52,515 nt of DNA, from NCBI GenBank assembly GCA_947567075.1, contig CANOLZ010000005.1:1-52515 (forward strand), written 5' to 3'. Below, piece after piece: positions 9,033 through 18,113 of the stretch; position 1 is the stretch's first letter, and every line of letters begins with the position of its first letter. The position numbers and the translations under genes are program-made. The notes beneath the pieces were generated by a model. It searched no databases and was not told the DNA's origin. It saw only the letters and a program-made list of their open reading frames with translations. Source of the DNA: an uncultured bacterium (GTDB lineage Bacteria; Bacillota; Clostridia; Lachnospirales; Lachnospiraceae).

Positions 9033-9515
9033 TTATTTGACTGGTTTTGCTCCTGCTTTCTCCTGAACTTTTTCAAGGGTTTGCTTAAACAAGCCTTTTT
9101 TCTTAGGAGCTGTCGCAGGCAGAGGACCTCTGGCGCCTTTTACAGATGTTATGTAAATGCCGCTGACTGTCGCTTTTACTTCTTTTTTAACAGGAACCAT
9201 ATCAAAGATTTTTTCATCACATACTAAAGTCATTATCTGGGAGCCAATTTTTGCTTTTACAATGGGAAGCTTGGAGCCTCTCATAAGCTTTGGCGTATTT
9301 TCCACTACTGCCCCAGGAAGCCCTGCATCTTTTAATTTCATTTTTTTCTTGTCAATAATAAGCATAGAAATCGTCTGCTTAGCAGCTTCAATCTGAGCCT
9401 GCTGTTCTTCTTGTCGTTTCATTGCTTTTTTGCCAAGGAAATAAAGGACAAGAAAGCCAATAACAAGAATGGCTAAAATAATAATGAGAACAATGGTTGT
9501 GGTAGACAAAGGCAA
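9033..9515 (-). CDS. Small single-pass membrane protein of unknown function
   Basis: A 160-residue protein with one N-terminal transmembrane helix (residues 7-28), then a basic helical stretch KKAMKRQEEQQAQIEAAKQ, a compact domain containing MKLKDAGLPGAVVENTPKLMRGSKLPIVKAKIG and VPVKKEVKATVSGIYITSVKGARG, and a lysine-rich tail. The C-terminal part is probably cytoplasmic. The start codon is TTG, placed 6 bases after AGGAGGGA. I do not recognise a named family. It is monocistronic, facing galU and divergent from the cardiolipin synthase gene. Confidence 0.7.
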   Translation of the reverse strand: MPLSTTTIVLIIILAILVIGFLVLYFLGKKAMKRQEEQQAQIEAAKQTISMLIIDKKKMKLKDAGLPGAVVENTPKLMRGSKLPIVKAKIGSQIMTLVCDEKIFDMVPVKKEVKATVSGIYITSVKGARGPLPATAPKKKGLFKQTLEKVQEKAGAKPVK

Positions 9516-9690
9516 TCCCTCCTGATTGGCTGATTCTATTTACAATAATAATGCGAATCATATTTTATCATTTTTTTTAGCAAAGCGCAAGAGATTAAAG
9601 AATGTTTACACGGAGGTCTGTCTAATTTATTTGCTTAGTTTGGAATTTCTGACTTGAGGGAAGACAGAAATTTGGAAGGGGGTACCAACA

Positions 9691-11157
9691 ATGTTCTTAG
9701 ATTACTTCTCAGAAATAGGAAGATGGATAATAGCAAATTTAAATGTTATTAATATGATACTTGCCATTGTTATTATATTTTTTCAAAGAAGAGAGCCTAG
9801 ATCCGTCTGGACCTGGCTGTTAGTTCTCTATGCCCTTCCAATTGTGGGATTTATTCTCTATCTGATGATCGGACAAGATATGCATAAGAGCAAAATGTTT
9901 AAGTTAAAGGAAATGGAAGATGAATTAGAAGCAGTCATTAAAGCTCAGGAGGATAGTATAGCCCGCCGCAAATACAAGGATGGCCCAGAGGAATTAGGAG
10001 ACTATGAGAGTCTGATTATCTATAATATGGAAAGTTCCAATTCTCTATTGACGAAAAATAATGACATAAAAATTATAACAGACGGCAAGGAGAAATTTAG
10101 TAAACTTCAAGAAGATATAAAAGCTGCTAGAAAGTTTATTCATATACAATACTATATTATAAGAATGGATGAATTATTTGATCATCTTAAGGATATGCTT
10201 TTAGAAAAAGTAAAAGAGGGGGTAGAGGTGCGAATTTTATATGACAGTATGGGATGCAAATCTGTTCCGAAAAAGTATTTTAAAAATTTGCAAAGGCAAG
10301 GAATTCAAATGGCAGAATTTTTTCCTGCATTTTTAGGCAGACTTCAACTTCGGATTAATTACAGAAATCATAGAAAAATTGTAGTTGTGGATGGAGAGAC
10401 TGCCTACATTGGGGGATTTAACGTGGGTAGGGAATATTTAGGCCTGGACGAAAAATTTGGATATTGGAGAGATACTCATTTAAGAATTCAGGGTTCTGCA
10501 GTGCCGGAGCTTCAAACAAGATTTATTCTTGACTGGGACTATGCTGCCAAAGAAAATCTTATTGCACAAAAAATGTATTATCCAAAGCCATCCATCCCAT
10601 TTTCAGGAGAAAGCCAGATACAAGTCATATCAAGTGGCCCAGATTCCACCTATCATAATATACGAAACAATTTTTTAAGATTAATTCACAGCGCAAAAAA
10701 AAATATATATATTCAAACTCCTTATTTCATTCCAGATGAGTCCATTATGGATGCATTAAAAATGGCCGCTGTGGCAGGAATTGATATACGCATTATGATT
10801 CCATGTAAGCCAGATCATCCCTTTGTCTACTGGGCCACATATGCCTACATTGGAGAAATGATTAGGGCAGGAGGGAGATGTTATACTTATAACAATGGCT
10901 TTCTCCATGCAAAGGGAATGATTGTGGATGGCAAAGTCATGTGTTTTGGAACGGCAAATATGGATATTCGCAGTTTTAAACTAAATTTTGAAGTGAATGT
11001 AATGGTATATGATAAGGAAATATCAAAAAAAATGGAACAAATATTTATAAAAGATTTAAAAAAATGCAGTGAAATTACATCTTATGTATATGCAAGAAGA
11101 AAGATTATAGTAAGAGTAAAGGAACAATTTTGCAGATTGCTTTCCCCCCTAATGTAG
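9691..11157 (+). CDS. cls: Cardiolipin synthase (phospholipase D type)
   Basis: Joins two phosphatidylglycerol molecules to cardiolipin at the membrane. Two N-terminal transmembrane helices (residues 12-30 and 40-60, with the PLDN-like FFQRREPRSVWTWLLVLYALPIVGFILYLMIGQ region) precede two HKD motifs: NHRKIVVVDGETAYIGGFNVG and HAKGMIVDGKVMCFGTANMD. Length is 488 aa, normal. GGGGGT lies 8 bases before the ATG. A second cls gene, apparently frameshifted, lies at 28451. Confidence 0.93.
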   Translation: MFLDYFSEIGRWIIANLNVINMILAIVIIFFQRREPRSVWTWLLVLYALPIVGFILYLMIGQDMHKSKMFKLKEMEDELEAVIKAQEDSIARRKYKDGPEELGDYESLIIYNMESSNSLLTKNNDIKIITDGKEKFSKLQEDIKAARKFIHIQYYIIRMDELFDHLKDMLLEKVKEGVEVRILYDSMGCKSVPKKYFKNLQRQGIQMAEFFPAFLGRLQLRINYRNHRKIVVVDGETAYIGGFNVGREYLGLDEKFGYWRDTHLRIQGSAVPELQTRFILDWDYAAKENLIAQKMYYPKPSIPFSGESQIQVISSGPDSTYHNIRNNFLRLIHSAKKNIYIQTPYFIPDESIMDALKMAAVAGIDIRIMIPCKPDHPFVYWATYAYIGEMIRAGGRCYTYNNGFLHAKGMIVDGKVMCFGTANMDIRSFKLNFEVNVMVYDKEISKKMEQIFIKDLKKCSEITSYVYARRKIIVRVKEQFCRLLSPLM

Positions 11158-11253
11158 ACAGATTTTGCTGGATATGTTATAACTGTAATAGTCATTATTT
11201 TGCAAAGATCATATCCAATTTATATATTGAAAAGAAGCCAAAAGGAGAAAGGC

Positions 11254-12357
11254 ATGGGTATAAAAATGAAAAAATGTATTTGTATAGCAGGAATAACGTT
11301 TGCCATGGGACTGGGCCTGTTGGGATGCAGGGGAGAGAATGGAGGCTCAGGATTAAATAAGGTGAATCCAGACGATTATATCCTGCTAGGAGAGTACAAA
11401 GGAGTAGAAATACAGGCAGACACTGCTGGGGTAACAGATGAAAATGTGGAAGATATGATTCAAAGGGAGCTTCGGGCAGAGTCAAAGGAAAGAATAGAAA
11501 TAACAGATCGGCCTATTGAAAGAGGAGATATTGTAAATATTACTTTTACAGGGGCGATGAATGGAGAGCCCATAGAGGGGGGCAGCAGCGCAGCAGGAGG
11601 TTATGATCTGGAAGTAGGATATACAAGTTTCGCAGGTTTTCCTATATCTGCGGGAGAAGAATTAATGGGGCGAGAAGCAGGAGAAACCTTTGACTTAAGT
11701 CTTACCTTTCCAGAATCTTATATTATGAAACCAGAATATGCAGGGAAAGACGTAGTTTTTACCATTACAATTAATTCCATAAAAAAACCAGTCTTGCCTG
11801 AGTTTAATGACCAGTTTGTCCAATCTATCTCAGATAAATACAAGACAACAGAGGAATACAGACAGGGGATAAAGGCAAATCTTCAGGCATCAAAAGATGA
11901 TTCTATAAGGAATGAAATTTTAGTAGGGGCCTGGAACACAGTTGTGGATAATTGTACTGTGAATTCCCTTCCAGAAGAGTTAGTAAAAAGCAATTATGAA
12001 AAAATGTATGAAAGCGTTGCCCTTTATGCGGCAGGGAGCAATGTGGATACAAAGGAATATATTGAAAACTACCTTCAAAAAACAGAGGAGGAATTTCAGA
12101 AGGAGGCAGAAGAGTTTGCTAGGCAAAATACGATAGAAAGCTTAATTGTTGCATCCATTTCTGAGAAAGAGAATTTAAAGCTTACAGATGAGGAGATGAA
12201 GGAGGCAGTATCCTCCTATACAAAGCAGTTGGGTTATCAATCAGAAGATGAATTTAAGGAAAATACAAATATGGAATCTTTTCACGAATACATTCTTACA
12301 AATAAAGTAAAGAACTTTATAGCAGATAATGCAAAGGTGATCCAACATAAAAATTAA
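11254..12357 (+). CDS. Trigger-factor-like FKBP peptidyl-prolyl isomerase lipoprotein
   Basis: A 367-residue putative extracytoplasmic folding factor. A signal peptide ends in the lipobox LLGC (Cys25). An FKBP-type domain follows (about residues 90-190; [71 protein letters not shown]), then a helical trigger-factor C-terminal domain. It lacks the ribosome-binding N-terminal domain of true Tig, so it is better seen as an exported relative. The start at 11254 follows AGGAGAAAGGC; ATG 11266 (MKKCICIAG) is an equally sensible signal-peptide start. asnS follows after 16 bases. Confidence 0.85.
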   Translation: MGIKMKKCICIAGITFAMGLGLLGCRGENGGSGLNKVNPDDYILLGEYKGVEIQADTAGVTDENVEDMIQRELRAESKERIEITDRPIERGDIVNITFTGAMNGEPIEGGSSAAGGYDLEVGYTSFAGFPISAGEELMGREAGETFDLSLTFPESYIMKPEYAGKDVVFTITINSIKKPVLPEFNDQFVQSISDKYKTTEEYRQGIKANLQASKDDSIRNEILVGAWNTVVDNCTVNSLPEELVKSNYEKMYESVALYAAGSNVDTKEYIENYLQKTEEEFQKEAEEFARQNTIESLIVASISEKENLKLTDEEMKEAVSSYTKQLGYQSEDEFKENTNMESFHEYILTNKVKNFIADNAKVIQHKN

Positions 12358-12373
12358 GAAAGGGAAGTTAGCC

Positions 12374-13765
12374 ATGGAATTTACAAGGGTAAAGGATTTA
12401 TACCGCAACCAAGGGATCTATATTGGGAAAAAGGTAAGAGTAGGAGGATGGGTAAGGTCTATAAGAGACTCAAAGAAGTTTGGATTTATTGTCTTAAATG
12501 ATGGTACTTTTTTTGAAACTCTTCAAATTGTCTATAGCGATAAACTGAATAATTTTGAAGAGATATCCAAACTAAACGTAGGCGCTGCCATAATAGCCGA
12601 GGGAACACTTGTGGAAACGCCAGAGGCAAAACAGCCTTTTGAGATCCAGGCAGAAGAGATTAAAATAGAAGGGACATCTAGCTCCGATTATCCTCTTCAG
12701 AAAAAAAGGCATAGTTTTGAATTTTTAAGAACAATTTCCCACTTGCGGCCAAGGACAAATACATTTCAAGGGGTGTTTCGCATCCGTTCACTTTTGTCCT
12801 TTGCTATACACCAGTTTTTTAGAGAAAGAGATTTTGTTTATGTCCATACCCCTATTATTACTGGGAATGACTGTGAAGGGGCAGGAGAAATGTTTCAAGT
12901 AACAACAATGAATTTGGAAAATCTCCCATTGGACAGCAGGGGAAAAGTAGACTATTCAAAGGATTTTTTCAAAAAGGAGACAAACCTTACTGTAAGTGGG
13001 CAGCTTAACGCAGAAACATATGCCTTTGCTTTTCGAAATGTATATACATTTGGGCCCACCTTTCGGGCGGAAAACTCCAATACAACAAGACATGCAGCGG
13101 AATTTTGGATGATAGAGCCGGAGATGGCCTTTGCAGATTTGAAGGACGACATGGAATTGGCTGAGGATATGATAAAATATTTAATCCAATACGTTTTGGA
13201 AAACGCTCCAGAAGAAATGAACTTTTTCAATCAGTTTATAGATAAAGGTTTAATAGAAAGGCTAAATCATGTTTTAAACGCAGATTTTGGACATATCACA
13301 TATACAGAGGCAGTGGAACTTTTAAAAGCCCACAACGCACAATTTGAATTTCCAGTATCCTGGGGGTGTGATTTACAGACAGAGCATGAGCGTTTCTTAA
13401 CGGAGGAGATTTATAAGAAGCCTATTTTTGTCACAGATTATCCAAAAGAAATAAAGGCATTTTACATGAAATTAAACGATGATGGGAAAACGGTAGCGGC
13501 AATGGACTGTCTTGTCCCTGGAATTGGGGAAATCATCGGCGGAAGCCAGAGGGAAGATGATTACCATAAATTAATCAAGAGAATGAGGGAAGAGGGACTC
13601 AAAGAGGAGGATTATGAATTCTATCTTGATTTAAGAAAGTATGGTTCAGTCCGTCATGCAGGTTTTGGATTAGGGTTTGAAAGATGTGTCATGTATTTGA
13701 CAGGAATGTCCAATATAAGAGATGTGCTTCCCTTTCCAAGAACAGTAAACAATTGTGATTTATAA
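12374..13765 (+). CDS. asnS: Asparaginyl-tRNA synthetase
   Basis: Class IIb aminoacyl-tRNA synthetase charging tRNA-Asn. It has an N-terminal OB-fold anticodon-binding domain (residues 15-110; [25 protein letters not shown]) and a catalytic core with motif 1 (about residues 130-165), motif 2 [26 protein letters not shown] and motif 3 [26 protein letters not shown]. The motif 2 and end sequences match AsnRS rather than AspRS. Length is 463 aa. AAGAAAGGGAAG precedes the ATG. Confidence 0.95.
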   Translation: MEFTRVKDLYRNQGIYIGKKVRVGGWVRSIRDSKKFGFIVLNDGTFFETLQIVYSDKLNNFEEISKLNVGAAIIAEGTLVETPEAKQPFEIQAEEIKIEGTSSSDYPLQKKRHSFEFLRTISHLRPRTNTFQGVFRIRSLLSFAIHQFFRERDFVYVHTPIITGNDCEGAGEMFQVTTMNLENLPLDSRGKVDYSKDFFKKETNLTVSGQLNAETYAFAFRNVYTFGPTFRAENSNTTRHAAEFWMIEPEMAFADLKDDMELAEDMIKYLIQYVLENAPEEMNFFNQFIDKGLIERLNHVLNADFGHITYTEAVELLKAHNAQFEFPVSWGCDLQTEHERFLTEEIYKKPIFVTDYPKEIKAFYMKLNDDGKTVAAMDCLVPGIGEIIGGSQREDDYHKLIKRMREEGLKEEDYEFYLDLRKYGSVRHAGFGLGFERCVMYLTGMSNIRDVLPFPRTVNNCDL

Positions 13766-13791
13766 GGGATAAATGTAAGGGTGAATGGTAA

Positions 13792-15159
13792 ATGAACAAA
13801 GGAAGGGTAGTCTGCTTTATTTTGGCAGGTGTGTTATGCGCTATGCCAACGATATCCATAGGGGCTGAAACTGTGTCTGATGCACAGAGAAAAAGAGATG
13901 AGGCACAAAATCAGTTAAATTCTGTACAAAATGAAATGAACAACATAGAGTCTGAAAAAAATCAGGTGGCAGGTGAGATTGAGGAATTAGATAACCAATT
14001 AGTTGATTTACTGATGACTGTTGATATACTTCAAGGAGATTTGGAAAAGAAAAATGAGGAATTAGCTCAGGCTCAGATTGCATATGATAAAGCGAAAGAA
14101 AAGGAAGAAAACCAGTATGAGGCTATGAAGAGAAGAATCCGGTTCATGTATGAAAAAGGCGACACTATGTACCTGGAAGTTTTTCTTATGGCAAAAAATA
14201 TGGCCGATTTGATAAATAAGGCGGAATACATTGATAAGCTTTATACATATGATAGAAATTTGTTAGAAAGTTACCAAAAGCAAAAAGAAGAAGTGGCTAA
14301 ACTCCAAGAAAAGCTTAAATTGGAAAAATCCGAATTGGAAGCAATGATGGCGGAATATGCCCAGGAGGAAAAAGGATTAGAAACCTTAATTACCCAAAAA
14401 AGGGCAGTAGTAGAAGACTTTGATGGAAAATTGGCAAGAGCAAGAGAGCAGGCTGCTGTTTACAAGGAGCAAATTAAAGCACAGGATGCAGCTATTAAAA
14501 AAATTGTTGAAGAACAGAGGAGGGCGGCAGAGGAAGCTGAGAGGAAAAGAAAAGAGGAAGAAGCTGCCAAGAAAAAGGCTTTGGAGGAAGAGGCTAGGAG
14601 AAAGGCAGCAGAAGATTTTGCAAAACAGTCCTCTTCTTCTTCAGGGAATAGCTCCCAAGTAGTAGAGGAGGAACCTGAACCTGAGCCAGAGCAGAGGGAA
14701 GATACATCCAGCTCTTCAAATCCAGAGCCAGTGGCAGAGAATAATACAGAAGAAAGCCCTCCTAAAGAGGAAGAGCCAAAGAAGGAAGAACCAAAAAAAG
14801 AGGAACCAGTAGATGGTTCATTGGGTCAGCGTATTGCCAATTATGGACAACAGTTTATAGGAGGACCTTACGTACTTGGAGGCACAAGTCTGACAGAGGG
14901 AGCTGACTGTTCTGGTTTTACAATGGCAGTATTTCAAAATTTTGGAATTAGTATCCCAAGAACTTCTTCTTCCCAATATGCAGGGGGAAAGGCTGTTGAT
15001 TATTCCAACGCCTTGCCAGGGGATCTGATTTGTTATGCAGGGCATGTAGGAATTTATATTGGAAATGGGCAAATTGTTCATGCCAGCACTCCCGCTTCAG
15101 GAATTAAAATTACTACAGCCACATACAGAACCATATTAGGGGTTAGGAGATATTGGTAA
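13792..15159 (+). CDS. Secreted coiled-coil NlpC/P60 peptidoglycan hydrolase
   Basis: A 455-residue cell-wall endopeptidase. A signal peptide ends near SIGA-E (about residue 25), followed by a long PcsB/CwlO-like coiled coil (residues 28-270), a Ser and Pro/Glu-rich linker with repeated KKEEP (residues 275-340), and a C-terminal NlpC/P60 domain. The catalytic cysteine is Cys373 in ADCSGF, and the histidines are in GHVGIYIGNGQIVHAS. CwlO/PcsB relatives cut peptide cross-links during growth or division and are often controlled by FtsEX, which is not present in the window. It is probably expressed with asnS or from its own weak promoter. Confidence 0.92.
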   Translation: MNKGRVVCFILAGVLCAMPTISIGAETVSDAQRKRDEAQNQLNSVQNEMNNIESEKNQVAGEIEELDNQLVDLLMTVDILQGDLEKKNEELAQAQIAYDKAKEKEENQYEAMKRRIRFMYEKGDTMYLEVFLMAKNMADLINKAEYIDKLYTYDRNLLESYQKQKEEVAKLQEKLKLEKSELEAMMAEYAQEEKGLETLITQKRAVVEDFDGKLARAREQAAVYKEQIKAQDAAIKKIVEEQRRAAEEAERKRKEEEAAKKKALEEEARRKAAEDFAKQSSSSSGNSSQVVEEEPEPEPEQREDTSSSSNPEPVAENNTEESPPKEEEPKKEEPKKEEPVDGSLGQRIANYGQQFIGGPYVLGGTSLTEGADCSGFTMAVFQNFGISIPRTSSSQYAGGKAVDYSNALPGDLICYAGHVGIYIGNGQIVHASTPASGIKITTATYRTILGVRRYW

Positions 15160-15187
15160 TATTTAGAGGAAAGGCATTGGTATTAGA

Positions 15188-16897
15188 ATGATAGAAAGCT
15201 TTTGGGTATTGGAAATGATATGCTTTGTGTTGGCTATAGGCATTTGTATTGTCCATGCCATGAGTTCCATGAAAATGGCCCATAAAAAAGGAAATGTCCA
15301 TTTGCAAAAACCTTTTGTTGGACAGGGCATGAACTTGAAAACCATTTCTCATAAATATGACTGGATGTTTGTCATTGGCCTTCTAGTTCTTTTTGCCTTT
15401 TCTAGAATATACCGTCTTGGCCAGGTTCCCCTTGGGATGCACTGTGATGAAATGGGTATGGCATATGACGCATGGTCTTTGGCATTAGACCATGTGGATC
15501 GTTACCAGAAAAAAATGCCTTTTTATTTAATTAATTTTGGGGGCGGACAAAGCATTATGTACGCATATTTAGCTGGAGCTCTCATGCTTTTCTTTGATTA
15601 CAGCCTTACCCTTGTAAGAATTCCAGCAGTAGTTTTGGGATTTTGTACATTAGTAGGGGGTTTCTTAATAACTAGAGAAATTACTGGAAATAAAAGAACG
15701 GCCTTTATAGCAGCCTTTTTTATAACAGTCTGTCCTTGGTATATTATGTCCCAGAGATGGGGATTAGACTGTTTTTTAATGCTGGGATTTATTACTATTT
15801 CTCTATATTTTCTTATTTTAGCGTTACAAAGAGAGAAAACAATTTTTTATTTTTTGTCAGGGGGATGTTTTGGACTGACCTTGTATACCTATGCCCTTGC
15901 CTATGTGATTGTTCCTTTTTTCTTGTTTCTATGTTTTCTCTATGTGAATTGGACAAAAAGACTTGCCTTAAAAAAGTGGATAGTACTGGCAATTCCTTTG
16001 TTTTTGTTGGCAGTCCCTTTATTAGTGATGATTATCATAAATACTTTTGAGTTGCCAGAAATAGCTGCTACCTATTTTACAATTCCAAGAATTCCTATGT
16101 ATAGGGGAGATGATGTAAATATTCACACTTTTCTCCATAATATTCATATTTTTATTACAATGGTAACTTATGATAAAAATCCTGTTTTAATATATAATGC
16201 TCTGCCTCCCTTTGGCTCTCTTTATTATTTTTCCATTCCATTTCTTGTTTACGGTCTAGTATTATGTATTATTACAGTGTTTAAAAAGGAGAATAGAAAA
16301 ACGTTCAGTCTATTTGCTCTTCCTTTATTTTTATTTATTAGTGTGCTTTTTACTAATTTATTTGTCAATGATACAAACTTGAATAAAATCAACCCTGCCT
16401 TTTTATCCATTGCCTTTTTTATGGCTTTTGCTGTAGAAAATATTTATAAGATTTATAAAAAATGGATCTTCTTCTTTCTCCTTTTATATTTAGGGAGTTT
16501 TGGGGTGTTTTGTAATTTCTATTTTAATGAATATGACAAGGCCTATGAGCAAGAGCTATTTGATGATATGGAGTTTACAAAAGTAATGGAGTATTATAAT
16601 GAGAAGTATTACAGAGAAGAGGATAGGATTTATTTAGATGATACAGGTGTCTTATCAGCAGATTTACAGCTTTTACTTCTTTTGAGGGCTTCTACTTTTG
16701 AATGGGAACGGAAGGAGGAACGTATTCGAAATTACTCCTTTGCCTATCCGGGAGAAGGAGAAAACATGGAAAAGTGGGAGGATGGAATATATATTGTAAA
16801 GGAAGATGAAAGCAGTGAACAGGTGAATAAGTTGGAAAACAAGGGTTTTACCCGATTTGATGGTTATTTATCCTATGGATTTTATAAGTTAGATTAA
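15188..16897 (+). CDS. Polytopic GT-C glycosyltransferase (GT39/ArnT-like)
   Basis: A 569-residue membrane protein with about a dozen transmembrane helices and a hydrophilic C-terminal tail (from about residue 450). The first outer loop holds VPLGMHCDEMGMAYDAWSLAL, an acidic pair typical of PMT/ArnT-type transferases that use lipid-linked sugar donors outside the membrane. Helix-rich sequence continues with FLITREITGNKRTAFIAAFFITVCPWYIMSQRWGLDCF, also characteristic of the superfamily. The substrate is unknown; its neighbours suggest cell-surface glycan. It starts 28 bases after the NlpC/P60 gene and is followed by a strong terminator. Confidence 0.8.
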   Translation: MIESFWVLEMICFVLAIGICIVHAMSSMKMAHKKGNVHLQKPFVGQGMNLKTISHKYDWMFVIGLLVLFAFSRIYRLGQVPLGMHCDEMGMAYDAWSLALDHVDRYQKKMPFYLINFGGGQSIMYAYLAGALMLFFDYSLTLVRIPAVVLGFCTLVGGFLITREITGNKRTAFIAAFFITVCPWYIMSQRWGLDCFLMLGFITISLYFLILALQREKTIFYFLSGGCFGLTLYTYALAYVIVPFFLFLCFLYVNWTKRLALKKWIVLAIPLFLLAVPLLVMIIINTFELPEIAATYFTIPRIPMYRGDDVNIHTFLHNIHIFITMVTYDKNPVLIYNALPPFGSLYYFSIPFLVYGLVLCIITVFKKENRKTFSLFALPLFLFISVLFTNLFVNDTNLNKINPAFLSIAFFMAFAVENIYKIYKKWIFFFLLLYLGSFGVFCNFYFNEYDKAYEQELFDDMEFTKVMEYYNEKYYREEDRIYLDDTGVLSADLQLLLLLRASTFEWERKEERIRNYSFAYPGEGENMEKWEDGIYIVKEDESSEQVNKLENKGFTRFDGYLSYGFYKLD

Positions 16898-16928
16898 AAT
16901 TTAATGGCATATATGAGAAAACGCAACA

Positions 16929-16964
16929 AAAGGGACATGGAAAATAAATTTTCCGTCCCTTTTT
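16929..16964. terminator. Terminator between convergent glycan genes
   Basis: GGGAC..GGAAAAT pairs with ATTTTCC..GTCCC across a two-base loop, with TTTTT on the forward side and TTTT on the reverse side. It serves both convergent genes. Confidence 0.85.
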
Positions 16965-16970
16965 ATTATA

Positions 16971-18089
16971 TTACCAGGAATAAGGATGCAAAAGTATATT
17001 GGAAGCTCTATGATCATAGAGTTCTTGTAAATAATCAGTAGCAATATAAGGATGAAGCATGGAACCAGAGTCTAACATAGAAAGGAGCATTTTTGCCAAG
17101 GCAGATTCACTGGCATGGAATCCATCAATAAAATAACTGTCATCCAAGCCAATGGATCGAAGATCCAAAAAGTCATAATATTCAAATCCATACTGAGAAA
17201 AAAGAGAAGAACAGCTTTCAGGGATTTCTTTTACATAGGCATATTTTGTTCCCATTGTTTCCATTTTATCTAGAACAGAAGGAGCCAATGGGGGAGTAAA
17301 GCCAACAACTTGGATATCCTTTTTAGTACAGTATTGTAAAAAGGCTTCCAGACATTCCAATGCCTGGGGATCTACGTGTTCTCCATATTCAAAACGAAGG
17401 GTGCCATTATCCATTCGCCAGAAGGTATTTTTAAATTGGTAATCATCCTGCTTTTCGGGAAATTCATAAATAAAACCATGATAGTAGGAGCCATCTTTTA
17501 AAAAGCCATTATTTTTTAAGGAGGCGTTTATGCCAATATAGGAGGGATTGTTAATCATAACTGTGGAAAAACTCCATTTTTTTTGAAAGAAATCTGGGAT
17601 CATACCTTTTAAAACAGAGGATATAGGAAGGGAAGGACTGTTTAAGTCTAGTGTGGAAACAGTTAGATCTCCATTCCAGGCGTCATTGAAAAAGTCCCAG
17701 TCTAGGCCAATGATAAGAACTTCTGGAAGTTTGCCATACTCTTCAACAGCCTTCATATAATCTAAAAACTCATTGATATTTTTTACCCCCCTACCTCCAT
17801 TATAAAACTGCCCTTCTTTAAAGAAACTGCCCTTTAACTGAAGGACGCAAGAAGTGCCAAGGGCTAATACTTTCGGTTCCCGGATTACTATATTTTTAAA
17901 CTTATAATAAGGAGCAGGATCTGTGTAGGCAAGACCAAATTTTGTATCTTCAGGGCTCTCCAAATGGAGCTGTATAAGTTTGTCTGGGCTGTACATCTCC
18001 TTTGAGTAAAATCCAGCAATAAGAAAAGGCAAAATGCAAAAAAAGGGAATACTGACAGCTATTATACATTTTAAAATAAATTTTTTCAT
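16971..18089 (-). CDS. SGNH-like membrane-anchored partner of the MBOAT acyltransferase
   Basis: A 372-residue protein with an N-terminal membrane anchor (residues 3-25) and a large outside domain. VLALGTSCVLQL looks like the nucleophile serine block and DGFHASESA the Asp-His block of an SGNH fold, as in DltD, AlgX/AlgJ and related O-acylation partners. IIGLDWDFFND is a further conserved-looking patch. It sits 24 bases after the MBOAT gene, the usual two-gene arrangement in which MBOAT exports the acyl group and the SGNH protein transfers it. The start at 18089 is chosen because GGAGG lies 5 bases upstream; the ATG at 18101 contains that site. Substrate unknown. Confidence 0.75.
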   Translation of the reverse strand: MKKFILKCIIAVSIPFFCILPFLIAGFYSKEMYSPDKLIQLHLESPEDTKFGLAYTDPAPYYKFKNIVIREPKVLALGTSCVLQLKGSFFKEGQFYNGGRGVKNINEFLDYMKAVEEYGKLPEVLIIGLDWDFFNDAWNGDLTVSTLDLNSPSLPISSVLKGMIPDFFQKKWSFSTVMINNPSYIGINASLKNNGFLKDGSYYHGFIYEFPEKQDDYQFKNTFWRMDNGTLRFEYGEHVDPQALECLEAFLQYCTKKDIQVVGFTPPLAPSVLDKMETMGTKYAYVKEIPESCSSLFSQYGFEYYDFLDLRSIGLDDSYFIDGFHASESALAKMLLSMLDSGSMLHPYIATDYLQELYDHRASNILLHPYSW

Positions 18090-18113
18090 AGAATCCTCCA
18101 TTCCAAAGGTATT

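Noticed and set aside
12358-12373. T-box leader controlling asnS
   Set aside because: The gap to the preceding gene is only 16 bases, with no room for a T-box.
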